64,000 bases of DNA from Rhodospirillaceae bacterium LM-1. GTDB lineage: Bacteria; Pseudomonadota; Alphaproteobacteria; Rhodospirillales; WMHbin7. A program made the position numbers and the translations under genes. The DNA lies in assembly GCA_902725215.1 (NCBI GenBank), contig CACUVI010000025.1:168326-232325 (forward strand), in the 5' to 3' direction. The notes below the pieces were generated by a model. That model was not told where the DNA came from and did not search any database. It saw only the letters and a program-made list of their open reading frames with translations. Of the stretch, positions 25,349 through 33,688 are shown one piece after another. Each line of letters starts with the position of its first letter. The first letter of the stretch is position 1.

Positions 25349-26928
25349 GCCGACAGGACCTTGGCCCAATATTCAAGATTGGCGGGCGCGAAAATCTGCG
25401 CGGCGTCGATGACGGGCGGCGGCGTAAGCTGCTCCAATTCCCGCTTCAACGATCTGGCGTCGGCGGCAGGAATACTGACGCCGTCCGGCATGACATCGAC
25501 CGGCACTTTGCCTTCCGGGATGAAGCGCAAGGTGGGCAGGCCCGCCAGCACCGCCTCCAACCCGACAGTCGTCAGACAGTAAAGAACACCCGACACGGCA
25601 TCGATGTCGCCCAGTCGCTGGCCGGTTGGATCGATGCCCGGTTGCGGCGTGATCTGAAAAGGATTCATCGGATGATCCTTGACCAGAAAGCGATAGCCAT
25701 CGGCGGCCAAGGGGCGGATGGCGTTCAGCATCTGGATGGAAATGTCGGCGTCGAACGGCAAGGCCACGAAGACCGGGGCTTTCGCCTCCAACCTAGGGGC
25801 CGGAAGTTTTGGAAAGCGCAAAGCGCCGCCCACGCTAAGAATATGGCGAGGGCAGCCATAGCGCATCAGCCGCGCCAGATCCGAAGGTCCCACGGCCAGG
25901 ATGCTGTCGGGCAAACTGGCAGAACCGTCTGGATTGGAATGCGGGGCATAATTCCATTCGCGCCAACCGACGGTGGCGTGTTGATAGCCAACGGCTTGAA
26001 TGCGTCTGGCCTTGGCGGCGCGGACCATGGCGCGCTCCCAGGAATGGTTCTCCCAGGGCCACGCGATCGTCTTTGGCTTGGCTTTGTCCATCCAGGCCAC
26101 AACGCAATGAATTTGCCAAGCGATGGCGACCGACTGCGCGGTTGAACCTTCCTGGACGGCGGCGCGGCGCACCAGCCAGTTGTCCGCAATGACCGGCTGC
26201 CACTGGAATTTCCACAAGCGGCGCGCAAAGGCCGGATCGCCAAAACCGTGCAGACTGAAACTGCGTCCGTCGGCGCATAGGATCTCCGCCTTCTCGGGCG
26301 TTCCATCGACATGGATCAGGCGCACCAAGTCGGGGACTTCCGCCATCAGCTTTCCAAAATAGGCGTCGTTGCCTTCGGCGTTGCTGGCCGGATGCGCGTA
26401 AACCAGAAGCGCCGGTCTGTCCTTGGGACAGCTTTGGCTGTGTGTCCTTAGCCGTCGCGCCCAAGAAGCAAAACGGCGTCCCGCGGCAAGGCGCGCCATC
26501 AGGCCGCGCAATCTGAGGCGGGTTTCCGCCAGCAGCAAGGGCGGATAAGACGCAATGCGGTTGACCCCTTGGCGCTGTGCGAGATGGCGAAACAGCCAAG
26601 GATCGTCGCAGATGGCCAGAACGGTTTCATTGCTGGCGGCCCATTCATCGATCAGGCGCGTCCAAGCCAGCATCAGGCCGAAATCCGAAATGTTGGCGGC
26701 GCAAGCGGGCGTGTGCGCCAGGACGCTGGACGCTTCCTGTCCCAGCGCTTGCGCCAGGCTCCACCATTCCTCGACCGACGCGTCGTAAGCGCTCTCCAGC
26801 TTCGCGGCCAGATCGAGCACTTTCATCGCCGGATGCAGCGCCCCAGGCTCGGGCGCGCCTGCAACGGCGCACCAGCGATCAAAGCCCGACTTTGGTGGGC
26901 GGGCGGAGCGGCTAAGAAGAACCGTCAT
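25345..26928 (-). CDS. Surface carbohydrate biosynthesis protein, probable GT-B fold
   Basis: I do not recognise a named family with certainty. The 527-residue soluble protein has a two-lobed look: LLVYAHPASNAEGNDAYFG in the middle, ENHSWERAMVRAAKA and GYQHATVGWREWNYAP, and a C-terminal lobe with FVALPFDADISIQML, LVKDHPMNPF and TTVGLEAVLAGLPTLRF, the last resembling the donor site of capsule-type (KpsS-like) transferases. Two other proteins of similar character lie at 41.4-43.4 and 56.4-58.3 kb. A glycosyltransferase role is likely but not proved. It overlaps the heparinase start by four bases. Confidence 0.6.
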   Translation of the reverse strand: MTVLLSRSARPPKSGFDRWCAVAGAPEPGALHPAMKVLDLAAKLESAYDASVEEWWSLAQALGQEASSVLAHTPACAANISDFGLMLAWTRLIDEWAASNETVLAICDDPWLFRHLAQRQGVNRIASYPPLLLAETRLRLRGLMARLAAGRRFASWARRLRTHSQSCPKDRPALLVYAHPASNAEGNDAYFGKLMAEVPDLVRLIHVDGTPEKAEILCADGRSFSLHGFGDPAFARRLWKFQWQPVIADNWLVRRAAVQEGSTAQSVAIAWQIHCVVAWMDKAKPKTIAWPWENHSWERAMVRAAKARRIQAVGYQHATVGWREWNYAPHSNPDGSASLPDSILAVGPSDLARLMRYGCPRHILSVGGALRFPKLPAPRLEAKAPVFVALPFDADISIQMLNAIRPLAADGYRFLVKDHPMNPFQITPQPGIDPTGQRLGDIDAVSGVLYCLTTVGLEAVLAGLPTLRFIPEGKVPVDVMPDGVSIPAADARSLKRELEQLTPPPVIDAAQIFAPANLEYWAKVLSA

Positions 26929-26931
26929 GGA

Positions 26932-27633
26932 TCAGCGCTTGGGCAGCAATCCCTGACTTAGAATGGTCAGAAAAACCGGAATGGCGTGATGGGCGCGAAT
27001 CTTCTTGCCCTCGGCGTAGCTGCGACCGTGATAATTGATCGGCACCTCATACCAGACCCGGCTTGCCTTGACCGCTTTGGTCAGGATTTCCGCCTGCTGC
27101 TCCCAGCCAAAGGTGGTCAAGCGCGAGGGATCGATCAGATCGCGCTTGAAAGCCAGATAGCAAGAATAGATGTCGGTGAAGGTGGTGTTGTTGACCAGAT
27201 TGAACAGCAGCGTAATAAGGCTATTGCCCATACGGTGCCAGAAATAGAAAACGCGCGTCTGTTTGGGCGCCACGAAGCGGCTGCCCATCACCACTTCCGC
27301 CTGATGATCGACGATGGGGGCCAGAAGGGCGGCGTAGTCGCTGGGATCGTATTCAAGATCGGCGTCTTGGAACAAGACATAGTCGCCGCTGGCCGCCCGC
27401 AATCCATCTTGGACCGCAGCACCCTTGCCGCCATTGGCGGGACGGTCGATAAGCCGATCATATAGATCGGGGCGCGATTTCAAGCGCTCGATTGTTGCAT
27501 CTTTCGATCCATCATTGACGACGAGGATTTCAAACTCGACGCCAGGGACCGTTTGGGCGCGCACGCGCTCCAAACAGGCCAGAATGGTGGCCTGTTCGTT
27601 GTATACTGGGATGAGAACGCTGATCTTAATCAT
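26932..27633 (-). CDS. DPM1-like family 2 glycosyltransferase, second copy
   Basis: A 233-residue soluble GT2: ISVLIPVYNEQ, ILVVNDGSKD, NGGKGAAVQDG and LFQDADLEYDP are the donor motifs, and GSRF plus FYFWHRMGN match its paralogue at 10.7-11.4 kb. The ATG at 27633 is chosen because it follows a good AAGGA site at six bases and clears the upstream gene, whereas the longer frame would run far into that gene. It likely transfers a sugar to a lipid carrier or an early acceptor. Confidence 0.85.
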   Translation of the reverse strand: MIKISVLIPVYNEQATILACLERVRAQTVPGVEFEILVVNDGSKDATIERLKSRPDLYDRLIDRPANGGKGAAVQDGLRAASGDYVLFQDADLEYDPSDYAALLAPIVDHQAEVVMGSRFVAPKQTRVFYFWHRMGNSLITLLFNLVNNTTFTDIYSCYLAFKRDLIDPSRLTTFGWEQQAEILTKAVKASRVWYEVPINYHGRSYAEGKKIRAHHAIPVFLTILSQGLLPKR

Positions 27634-27641
27634 AGATTTCC

Positions 27642-28505
27642 TTACCATGCGGTGTAGCGGTTGGCGAGCGACAAGTCCCGCTTCAGGAAAACGGCGAAGA
27701 AGCCCTCGAAATCCAGGCGCGCCCACAGGGGCTGGGTCAGAACAAGGGGGTGCTTCAAGGGATATTGCCGATAGGTGCGCGAAAAGACGGGGACAAAGCC
27801 CGAGATTCTCGCAAGCCGCAGCCAATCCCTGGGCGACAGTTCGAACAGATGCAATTCCTCGGCCGTCATTTGCGAAGGCAGCGCGTCAAGCGGCAGATCA
27901 AGTTCGCGACCGCCGAAGCGGCTTTGCCTCACATAGGGAACCGACATCAATAGCCAGGGCGATTTTCCGCGCTCGGCCAGCCGGTGCAAAAAGCGGATGG
28001 GATCGCTTAAATGTTCGACCATCTCGAACGACATGAACATGTCGGGTGCTACGCCTTCCAGGTCCATGTCTTCGGCGCGGGCCAGCAGCGCGTCGCCACC
28101 CTTGGCCTTCACCTTCTCGACGGCGATCGGATCGAGATTGACGCTGATCACGCGCGACACTCTGGGTTCCAGCGCCTTGATGTAGGCGGCGTGGTTGCCT
28201 GACGAATCGCCGATATCGGCCAGCACCAGATTGTCGCCGCCGACATGGGCAATGGCGTCCAGGGCCGTGCGCACCTGAAAGGCGTGCAGCGTGCGCATCT
28301 TGCGCTCCCAGTAGCGCGAATATTCGTTTTCATCCAGCTTGGCGCTGTATTGGTCTTGAATGTCGGGCAGAATTTTGCGCAAGCCCTCTCGCAGTTCCGC
28401 CAAGCCTTGCTCTTGGGCCGCAGCGTCCAGCGAAGCCGCCGAGAGTTTCTGGTACAAGGCCCGCGTATCCAAGCCCATCGATTTTGCAATTTGAATAAGG
28501 GTCAT
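27642..28505 (-). CDS. SAM-dependent methyltransferase-like protein
   Basis: The 287-residue protein has an N-terminal helical segment (1-75) and then a methyltransferase fold with LVLADIGDSSGNHAAYIK, VISVNLDPIAVEK and MFMSFEMVEHLSDPIRFLHRL. Motif I is unusual (DIGDSSGN instead of GxGxG), so SAM binding should not be taken for granted. The ATG at 28505 makes an ATGA overlap with the upstream methyltransferase stop; the longer frame is only a shadow. It is one of three consecutive methyltransferase-type genes around the 2-hydroxyacid dehydrogenase. Confidence 0.7.
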   Translation of the reverse strand: MTLIQIAKSMGLDTRALYQKLSAASLDAAAQEQGLAELREGLRKILPDIQDQYSAKLDENEYSRYWERKMRTLHAFQVRTALDAIAHVGGDNLVLADIGDSSGNHAAYIKALEPRVSRVISVNLDPIAVEKVKAKGGDALLARAEDMDLEGVAPDMFMSFEMVEHLSDPIRFLHRLAERGKSPWLLMSVPYVRQSRFGGRELDLPLDALPSQMTAEELHLFELSPRDWLRLARISGFVPVFSRTYRQYPLKHPLVLTQPLWARLDFEGFFAVFLKRDLSLANRYTAW

Positions 28506-29173
28506 CTTTCCGCCAGATAGGCTGAGGTCATGATCATAGCAAGCGGCGTGCGCGCCGCAGTTGATGGCGGATGGCAGTAGCCGTAGCGCGAAAGCCTTGC
28601 CGCGCCCGGCGTCAAGCGCATGGCCTCGCCAAGCGCCTCGCCCGCATTCAGAACGATATAGGGCAGGCGCAGCTCGGGCTGATCCGGATCGCCTGAAAAA
28701 TCCATCCCGAACCAGGAAATGGATTTGTCGCTTAGGGTTGGCCCCTCTGTTTCGCGCAAGTCGAACAACAGGGCGCCGCCCGTATGGTTCCAAGCGCTTT
28801 CAAGCGTCGTCCGCCATCTTTCATGCAAATGCAAAATTCCCAGGACCAGAACCAAATCGAATGTCTCGCCGTCCAGCGCGGAAAGATCGCCCTCGGGCGT
28901 GCAGATGAATCGCTGACCGGGATGGCGCAGTTTTGCCTTGGCGATCATGTCCTCGCTGATGTCCACGCCCGTATAACGGTAGGACTTCAAATTCTCCGAC
29001 ATGATCGAAGCGAAGCCGCCCTGCGCGCAGCCGATATCGAGAACGCTCATATTCTCCTTCAGGCGGTCTTTCAGAAAAAACCACTCCGAGGGATAGACGT
29101 CGCCGGTCGCGCTGCGCTCCTTCGAGAAGAAGTCGAGCACACCCGGCTGGCTCCAAGACTGGGCGTGGCTCAT
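28502..29173 (-). CDS. Class I SAM-dependent methyltransferase
   Basis: A 223-residue enzyme with motif I VLDIGCAQGGF near 39-49, YTGVDISEDMIAKA as motif II, LVLVLGILHLHERW as motif IV. It is short and complete for the family. It is coupled by ATGA overlaps to the 2-hydroxyacid dehydrogenase on one side and to another methyltransferase-like gene on the other, so it probably acts in the same small pathway as the KdsB-like and cyclase-like genes. Its substrate is unknown. Confidence 0.8.
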   Translation of the reverse strand: MSHAQSWSQPGVLDFFSKERSATGDVYPSEWFFLKDRLKENMSVLDIGCAQGGFASIMSENLKSYRYTGVDISEDMIAKAKLRHPGQRFICTPEGDLSALDGETFDLVLVLGILHLHERWRTTLESAWNHTGGALLFDLRETEGPTLSDKSISWFGMDFSGDPDQPELRLPYIVLNAGEALGEAMRLTPGAARLSRYGYCHPPSTAARTPLAMIMTSAYLAER

Positions 29174-30111
29174 GATTGCGCCACTTCCAGTGGATCACCA
29201 AATCTGTCCAAACCCTCGATGGCGGCGCGTCCCATGGCCAGCACCGCTTCCTCGGCCGATCCGCCGATATGGGGGGTGACCAGAAAGTTGGGCAGCTTGA
29301 TCAGTTCCATGTCCGTGGGTGGCTCGACCGCGAAGACATCCAGCGCAGCACCCGCCAGTCGGCCCTCGATCAGCATCGCCTTCAACTCGGACTCGTCAAG
29401 CAGACCGCCGCGCGCGGCGTTGATCAAGATGGCGTCGGAGCGCATCAAGCGCATCCGTTCGGCGCTTAGAATGTTGCGGGTACTGTCATCCAGCGGCAAA
29501 TGCAATGTGATGACGTCGGCTTGGCGCAGCAACGCCTCAAGCCCCATCATCTCGACGCCCCACTGGGCGCAAAAATCGGGCATCGGCCTGATGTCGTGGG
29601 CGATGACGCGGCAACCCCAGGGCTTGAGCAATTGCGTAAGGTCCTTGCCGATATGGCCAAGACCTACAATGCCAACTGTGCGGTCGGACAATTGGCGGCC
29701 CATCAACTGTTTCCATCCGCCGCCCAGAACCTGCGCATGTCCCTGCGGAACATGGCGCAGCAGGGCCACCGCATAGCTGATGACCAGTTCCGAGACCGAA
29801 CGGCGATTGACGCCGCCTTGCCAACCCAACTGGATGCCGCGCCGCTTCATCGCCTCCAGGTCGATCATATCCAGGCCCACGCCGTATTTGCCGACCACCT
29901 TGAGGTCGGGCAGCTTGGCGAACAGGGCGTCGTCCAGGCGTTCCAGCGCGGTAATGATTTTCTCGTGGCCTCTCAGGAAGTCGGCCAGCGCCTCGCCCTT
30001 AAGGGAAAGCCCAGCATCGTTGAAGGTGACGTTGGGATAGCGGACCAGTAGTTCGGCGCGTAAGACGGGGTGTTTGGAAAATGAGCGCGAGGCGACGGCG
30101 ACTTTGGTCAT
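29170..30111 (-). CDS. D-isomer specific 2-hydroxyacid dehydrogenase (PGDH-like)
   Basis: The 313-residue protein has the family layout: substrate domain 1-100 and 285-313, NAD domain between, with GIVGLGHIGKDL (147-158), Arg234 in NAARGGLLDE, Glu263 in DVFAVEPP and His281 in TPHIGGSAEEA, the catalytic Arg-Glu-His triad. Such enzymes interconvert 2-hydroxy and 2-keto acids. In this place it might act on a sugar acid or ulosonate next to the cyclase-like and KdsB-like genes. It ends in an ATGA overlap with the methyltransferase and begins in one with the cyclase gene. Confidence 0.85.
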   Translation of the reverse strand: MTKVAVASRSFSKHPVLRAELLVRYPNVTFNDAGLSLKGEALADFLRGHEKIITALERLDDALFAKLPDLKVVGKYGVGLDMIDLEAMKRRGIQLGWQGGVNRRSVSELVISYAVALLRHVPQGHAQVLGGGWKQLMGRQLSDRTVGIVGLGHIGKDLTQLLKPWGCRVIAHDIRPMPDFCAQWGVEMMGLEALLRQADVITLHLPLDDSTRNILSAERMRLMRSDAILINAARGGLLDESELKAMLIEGRLAGAALDVFAVEPPTDMELIKLPNFLVTPHIGGSAEEAVLAMGRAAIEGLDRFGDPLEVAQS

Positions 30112-31181
30112 TGGGTGCGCACCGATTCAAGAAAATCCTTGGCCAGCGCAAGAAACGTCTGGTCCACGGCAAGGGTTCGCCGTTCGATGCGCCCATCGCC
30201 ATGGGGAAGGATAACCGTCACCGAACCTGCACCTTCATTCTTTTTGTCCTTGGCCAGGGCGGCCATGAAGGCGTCGAAGGGAACGGCAATTTTCTCGAAA
30301 CCCTTGTAATTTTCCTTCAAGACGGGGCGTCTGGCCATGGCCAAGCCAGGGTCGCATAGCCCCAGCCCCACCGCCACGTGATTGGCCATGTCCAATCCGA
30401 TAGTGACGGCAATGCCGTGCGGCACCGCGAAATGGGTGGCGGCCTCGATGGCATGGCCAAAACTGTGGCCGTAATTGAAGATGTTGCGCGGCCCTTGATC
30501 GAACTCGTCTTGCTGGATATAGCGCTTCTTGATCTCCAAGCTGGCCCTGAGATAGCGCAACAGAACGGCGCGATCCGCAAGCATGGCGTGGTAGTCGCGG
30601 GCGATGGATTGGAACGAGGCTGGTCCGTCGATAGCGTGCACCTTCAGCATTTCGCCAATGCCCGAGCGCACGTCGCGCTCGTCCAGTGTATCGAGAAAAC
30701 GGGTCGATAGATCGATGCGCCTGGGCGGGGTAAAGGTGCCCAGAATATTCTTGGCGTCGGCGCAATTAATGGAACTTTTCGAGCCGATGCAGGAATCGGC
30801 CTGGGCCAACAGCGTGGTCGGCAGAAAACGCCAATCAAGGCCGCGCAGCATGGTGGCCGCCAGAAAGCAGGTGATGTCTTGCAAGATGCCGCCGCCGATG
30901 GCGACCAGAACATGGCCGCGCTTCACGCCCTTGGCCACGAGGTGAGACACGTAGCCAGGGAAGCGTTCCAGCGATTTGGCGGTTTCAGTGGCATCGATCA
31001 GCAGCAGCGAGGGATGCGCCAGCAGCCGATCTATTTGGCTCGCATATAGGTCGGCCACGCGGCGATCGACGATCAAATGCGATTTCGCAAGATCGGACCG
31101 GTTCAGCTGCTCAAGGGCGTCCTGGCTGAAATGAACCTCATAAGGTCCCTTGTGTGACTGGATGACCAAAGGCTCAAACAC
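30108..31181 (-). CDS. 3-dehydroquinate synthase-like cyclase
   Basis: The fold is unmistakable: GGGILQD (96-102) binds NAD, LPTTLLAQADSCIG follows, and zinc ligands fit Glu177 in GIGEMLK, His239 in FNYGHSFGH and His255. Family members turn phosphorylated heptulosonates or sedoheptulose 7-phosphate into carbocycles. Two usual AroB features differ: GGK is GSK in the phosphate-binding loop, and the HGEAV motif is HGIAV. That argues for a glycan-specific cyclase, not housekeeping shikimate synthesis. The GTG at 31181 has GGAGG eight bases upstream; the longer frame is a shadow of the SDR gene, with which it overlaps by eight bases. Confidence 0.8.
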   Translation of the reverse strand: MFEPLVIQSHKGPYEVHFSQDALEQLNRSDLAKSHLIVDRRVADLYASQIDRLLAHPSLLLIDATETAKSLERFPGYVSHLVAKGVKRGHVLVAIGGGILQDITCFLAATMLRGLDWRFLPTTLLAQADSCIGSKSSINCADAKNILGTFTPPRRIDLSTRFLDTLDERDVRSGIGEMLKVHAIDGPASFQSIARDYHAMLADRAVLLRYLRASLEIKKRYIQQDEFDQGPRNIFNYGHSFGHAIEAATHFAVPHGIAVTIGLDMANHVAVGLGLCDPGLAMARRPVLKENYKGFEKIAVPFDAFMAALAKDKKNEGAGSVTVILPHGDGRIERRTLAVDQTFLALAKDFLESVRTQ

Positions 31182-31881
31182 GCGTGAAGCCTCCGTCGAT
31201 CGCGATGTTCTGGCCGGAAATATAGGTGTTTTCCGGCCCGCCCAGCCAAGCGGCAAAGGCGGCGATTTCCTCCACTTTGCCCAAGCGGCCCATGGGGATT
31301 TCCGAAACGACCTTGGCCAAGCCGTCGGCTCCCAGCACCCGCCTTGTCAGTTCGGTATCGATGAAGCCGGGGGCTATGCAATTGACCAGAATGCCATCGG
31401 CGGCAACTTCGGCGGCCAGGGCCGCCGTCATGCCATCCAGCGCGAATTTGCTGGTGGAATAGGCTCCGCGCTGGGCGCGCGAGATTTTTCCCCAGATCGA
31501 AGAAACATTCACGATGCGCCCCCAGCCGGACGCTTTCATATGTCCCAAAACGGCGCGTGATAGCAAAAAGGGCGCCGTGACGTTGACGGCTTGAATGGCG
31601 GCGAAATCGGAAGGATCTATTTGCGCGAAGGGCGCAATTTTGTTGATGCCAGCGTTGTTGATCAGGATATCGATGCCCATGGCGGCAATGCGGTCGGCAA
31701 ATTTTTGCGTTGCTTGACTATCGGCAAAGTCGATCGCTTCATACTGGCAGCCTTCGGGGGCTTGCCCATCCGGTCTCGTTCCTGTCACGATCACGCGCTC
31801 GCCACGCTTGCTGAGCGCCTGGGCAATGGCGCGCCCGATGCCGCGCGTGCCGCCGGTGACCAGGGCCGTTTTGTCGCTCAT
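31174..31881 (-). CDS. Short-chain dehydrogenase/reductase, FabG-like
   Basis: A classical SDR of 235 residues: TGGTRGIG at 9-16, NNAG at 75-78, catalytic Ser128, Tyr141 and Lys145 in YSTSK. The protein ends GGFTRV, and its tail overlaps the next gene. FabG-type SDRs reduce keto groups on many small substrates. Placed next to the cyclase-like gene and the KdsB-like gene, it may reduce an intermediate of an unusual sugar. The ATG at 31881 makes an ATGA overlap with the upstream methyltransferase. Confidence 0.85.
   Translation of the reverse strand: MSDKTALVTGGTRGIGRAIAQALSKRGERVIVTGTRPDGQAPEGCQYEAIDFADSQATQKFADRIAAMGIDILINNAGINKIAPFAQIDPSDFAAIQAVNVTAPFLLSRAVLGHMKASGWGRIVNVSSIWGKISRAQRGAYSTSKFALDGMTAALAAEVAADGILVNCIAPGFIDTELTRRVLGADGLAKVVSEIPMGRLGKVEEIAAFAAWLGGPENTYISGQNIAIDGGFTRV
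31190..31194 (-). promoter_or_regulatory. Strong ribosome-binding site fixing the cyclase start
   Basis: GGAGG on the minus strand lies eight bases before the GTG at 31181, inside the 3-prime end of the SDR gene. It explains why a start overlapping the SDR by eight bases is used and rules out the longer frame. Confidence 0.7.
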
Positions 31882-32933
31882 TGCGCTTTCTCCGCCACGA
31901 TGTTCCATGCAAAGCCGATATAATTGCCCAGCGAAAGCTCGCGCCCTGTTTCAGCGACGAAAGGCGCGCCATAAACCAACTCGCCGCCTGGATGCGCCTT
32001 GTGCCCCATGCGTTTGAGAACCCAGTTTCGAAATTGCGTCAGCCGCGGGATGGCGAAATTGTCCCACTGAAAACTTGATTTTCTAAGGCTTGCGATCTTG
32101 AACGAATGAAGTTCACGGCGCAATTCAACTTCGCTGTACACGCGGGTGTATGGGTTCTTGGTTTGGCCGAATTTCGGCTTTCCCTCGGTCACGCGCCCGA
32201 TCCATTCGGCTTGCGGCCAGCGAAACATCTCTCCGCTAAACAGTCCACGCGGTACGATATTGCACCAGAAGATCGCCGAGTGGCGGGCATAAAGCATAAG
32301 CACCGCCTTGCCGCCGGGCTTTAAAACCCTGAAGACTTCGGCCAGACAGCGCTTCGTATTCTCCGAATGGTGAAGAACGCCATTGGAATAGACGATGTCA
32401 AAGATGGCGTCCCGGAAGGGCAGATTCTCGCCGTCGCCCTGATAGGCTTGCCCCGATCCGTCGCCAACCAGTTTCAGCTTTCTATTGGTCGAGGCGGCGC
32501 GCGGCGGGGTGATGTCCAGCGCCGTGACCTTGGCGCCATATTTGGCGAAAAGGCAGGAATGCGCTCCGCCGCCCGGCCCGATTTCCAGCACCTGCTTGCC
32601 TGCCAGATCGGCAAGCGGCATCTCGACGACCGGCAGCATTTGGCGCATGCGAAACAGGTCTTCGGTCAGCGCCAGCTTGGCGGCAAAGGATTCGCGGGTC
32701 AGGGCGCGATCCGTCGGCTCGTAGAGCTGGCGGTAAAGATCGCCCCACCATGCCTGGATATTTCCCTTGCTCGATCCCGCTTCTTCGGGTGCTAGGAACT
32801 GAACGATCCCCAGGCTTGGATCGATGGGAAAAGTTCTTTTGCAAGCGGCGCAGGAAAGGCCAGCCTCACCCGATTGCAGCGGATGCGCATAACAAGCCGG
32901 GCAGCGAAGATGCTCGGTCAATAGACGCCCCAC
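31878..32933 (-). CDS. Zinc-ribbon class I SAM-dependent methyltransferase
   Basis: A 351-residue protein with an N-terminal zinc ribbon (Cys11, Cys14, Cys28, Cys31), then a linker and a methyltransferase core with VLEIGPGGGAH at 115-125, VTALDITPP, FDIVYSNGVLHHSENT and LKPGGKAVLML. The zinc ribbon resembles Trm112-like ends fused to methyltransferases. Start codon is uncertain: GTG at 32933 overlaps the KdsB-like gene by 16 bases, TTG at 32921 gives a TTGA overlap. The substrate is unknown. Confidence 0.8.
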   Translation of the reverse strand: MGRLLTEHLRCPACYAHPLQSGEAGLSCAACKRTFPIDPSLGIVQFLAPEEAGSSKGNIQAWWGDLYRQLYEPTDRALTRESFAAKLALTEDLFRMRQMLPVVEMPLADLAGKQVLEIGPGGGAHSCLFAKYGAKVTALDITPPRAASTNRKLKLVGDGSGQAYQGDGENLPFRDAIFDIVYSNGVLHHSENTKRCLAEVFRVLKPGGKAVLMLYARHSAIFWCNIVPRGLFSGEMFRWPQAEWIGRVTEGKPKFGQTKNPYTRVYSEVELRRELHSFKIASLRKSSFQWDNFAIPRLTQFRNWVLKRMGHKAHPGGELVYGAPFVAETGRELSLGNYIGFAWNIVAEKAQ

Positions 32934-33688
32934 AGGGGGTCTTGCGCCATCGCCGCCTCGACGGTTGCTATGTCATGCGGGCTGTCTACGGAAAAGCTGG
33001 GCCGATAGGGATAGGGTGCGATGTATTGGTGATAGCCGTGATCATAAAGGCGGTTGCTGTCGCAGGCTTCCTTGATCTCCAGCGGCGATGGCTCCAACTG
33101 GGTGAACAGCTTCAGGAAATGCCAGCGGAAGCCGAAAATGCCGTAGATGCGCCTGGCCCCCAGCTCGGGCGAGAAGGTTTTGCAATAGGGCAGCGGCGCT
33201 CGTGATGTGTACAAAACCTTGCCATTCAAATCCCAGATGATCTTCAGGGCGTCCGGGTTGCGGTATTGCGCCTCGTCGATGATGTCCATGGCCAGGATCG
33301 TTCCTTGAACTTCCTGGGGCCGATCCTCCATCGGGGCGATGGTGGCGGCGATCATGTCGGGATGCATCATCGGCTCGTCGCCCTGCACGTTCAGCACGAT
33401 GTCGTCGCCTTGAATTTCAAAACCGCACTTCGTGGCGGCTTCCGCCACGCGGTCCAGGGCGCGCACGTGATCGGATCGCGTCATGATGACGGGATAACCC
33501 TTCGAATCAGCGAAGGACTTGATCTCTTCGTCGCAGGTGCAGATGGCCAGCGCATCCCAGCGCTTGTACATCTTGGCGCGCTCGAACACATGTTCGAGCA
33601 TGGGGCGACCGAAGATGGGGAACAAGGGTTTGCCGGGAAAGCGGCTGGCCGCCATGCGGGCGGGGACAAGTCCGATAATGCGGGTCAT
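32918..33688 (-). CDS. KdsB-like CMP-ulosonate cytidylyltransferase
   Basis: A 256-residue cytidylyltransferase with LVPARMAASRFPGKPL (7-22), VLNVQGDEP (98-106) and DSPHDIATVEAAM at the end, as in KdsB enzymes that make CMP-Kdo. However, the conserved DHxSGTDR loop of true KdsB reads DHVRALDR here, so the sugar may not be Kdo. It sits in a block with a cyclase-like, an SDR and a 2-hydroxyacid dehydrogenase gene, not with Kdo synthesis genes. The ATG start overlaps the Gfo/Idh/MocA gene by four bases. Confidence 0.8.
   Translation of the reverse strand: MTRIIGLVPARMAASRFPGKPLFPIFGRPMLEHVFERAKMYKRWDALAICTCDEEIKSFADSKGYPVIMTRSDHVRALDRVAEAATKCGFEIQGDDIVLNVQGDEPMMHPDMIAATIAPMEDRPQEVQGTILAMDIIDEAQYRNPDALKIIWDLNGKVLYTSRAPLPYCKTFSPELGARRIYGIFGFRWHFLKLFTQLEPSPLEIKEACDSNRLYDHGYHQYIAPYPYRPSFSVDSPHDIATVEAAMAQDPLWGVY

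Noticed and set aside
28784-29776. 330-codon open frame on the plus strand
   Set aside because: It spans two well-supported minus-strand genes in antisense, and its protein has no family features.
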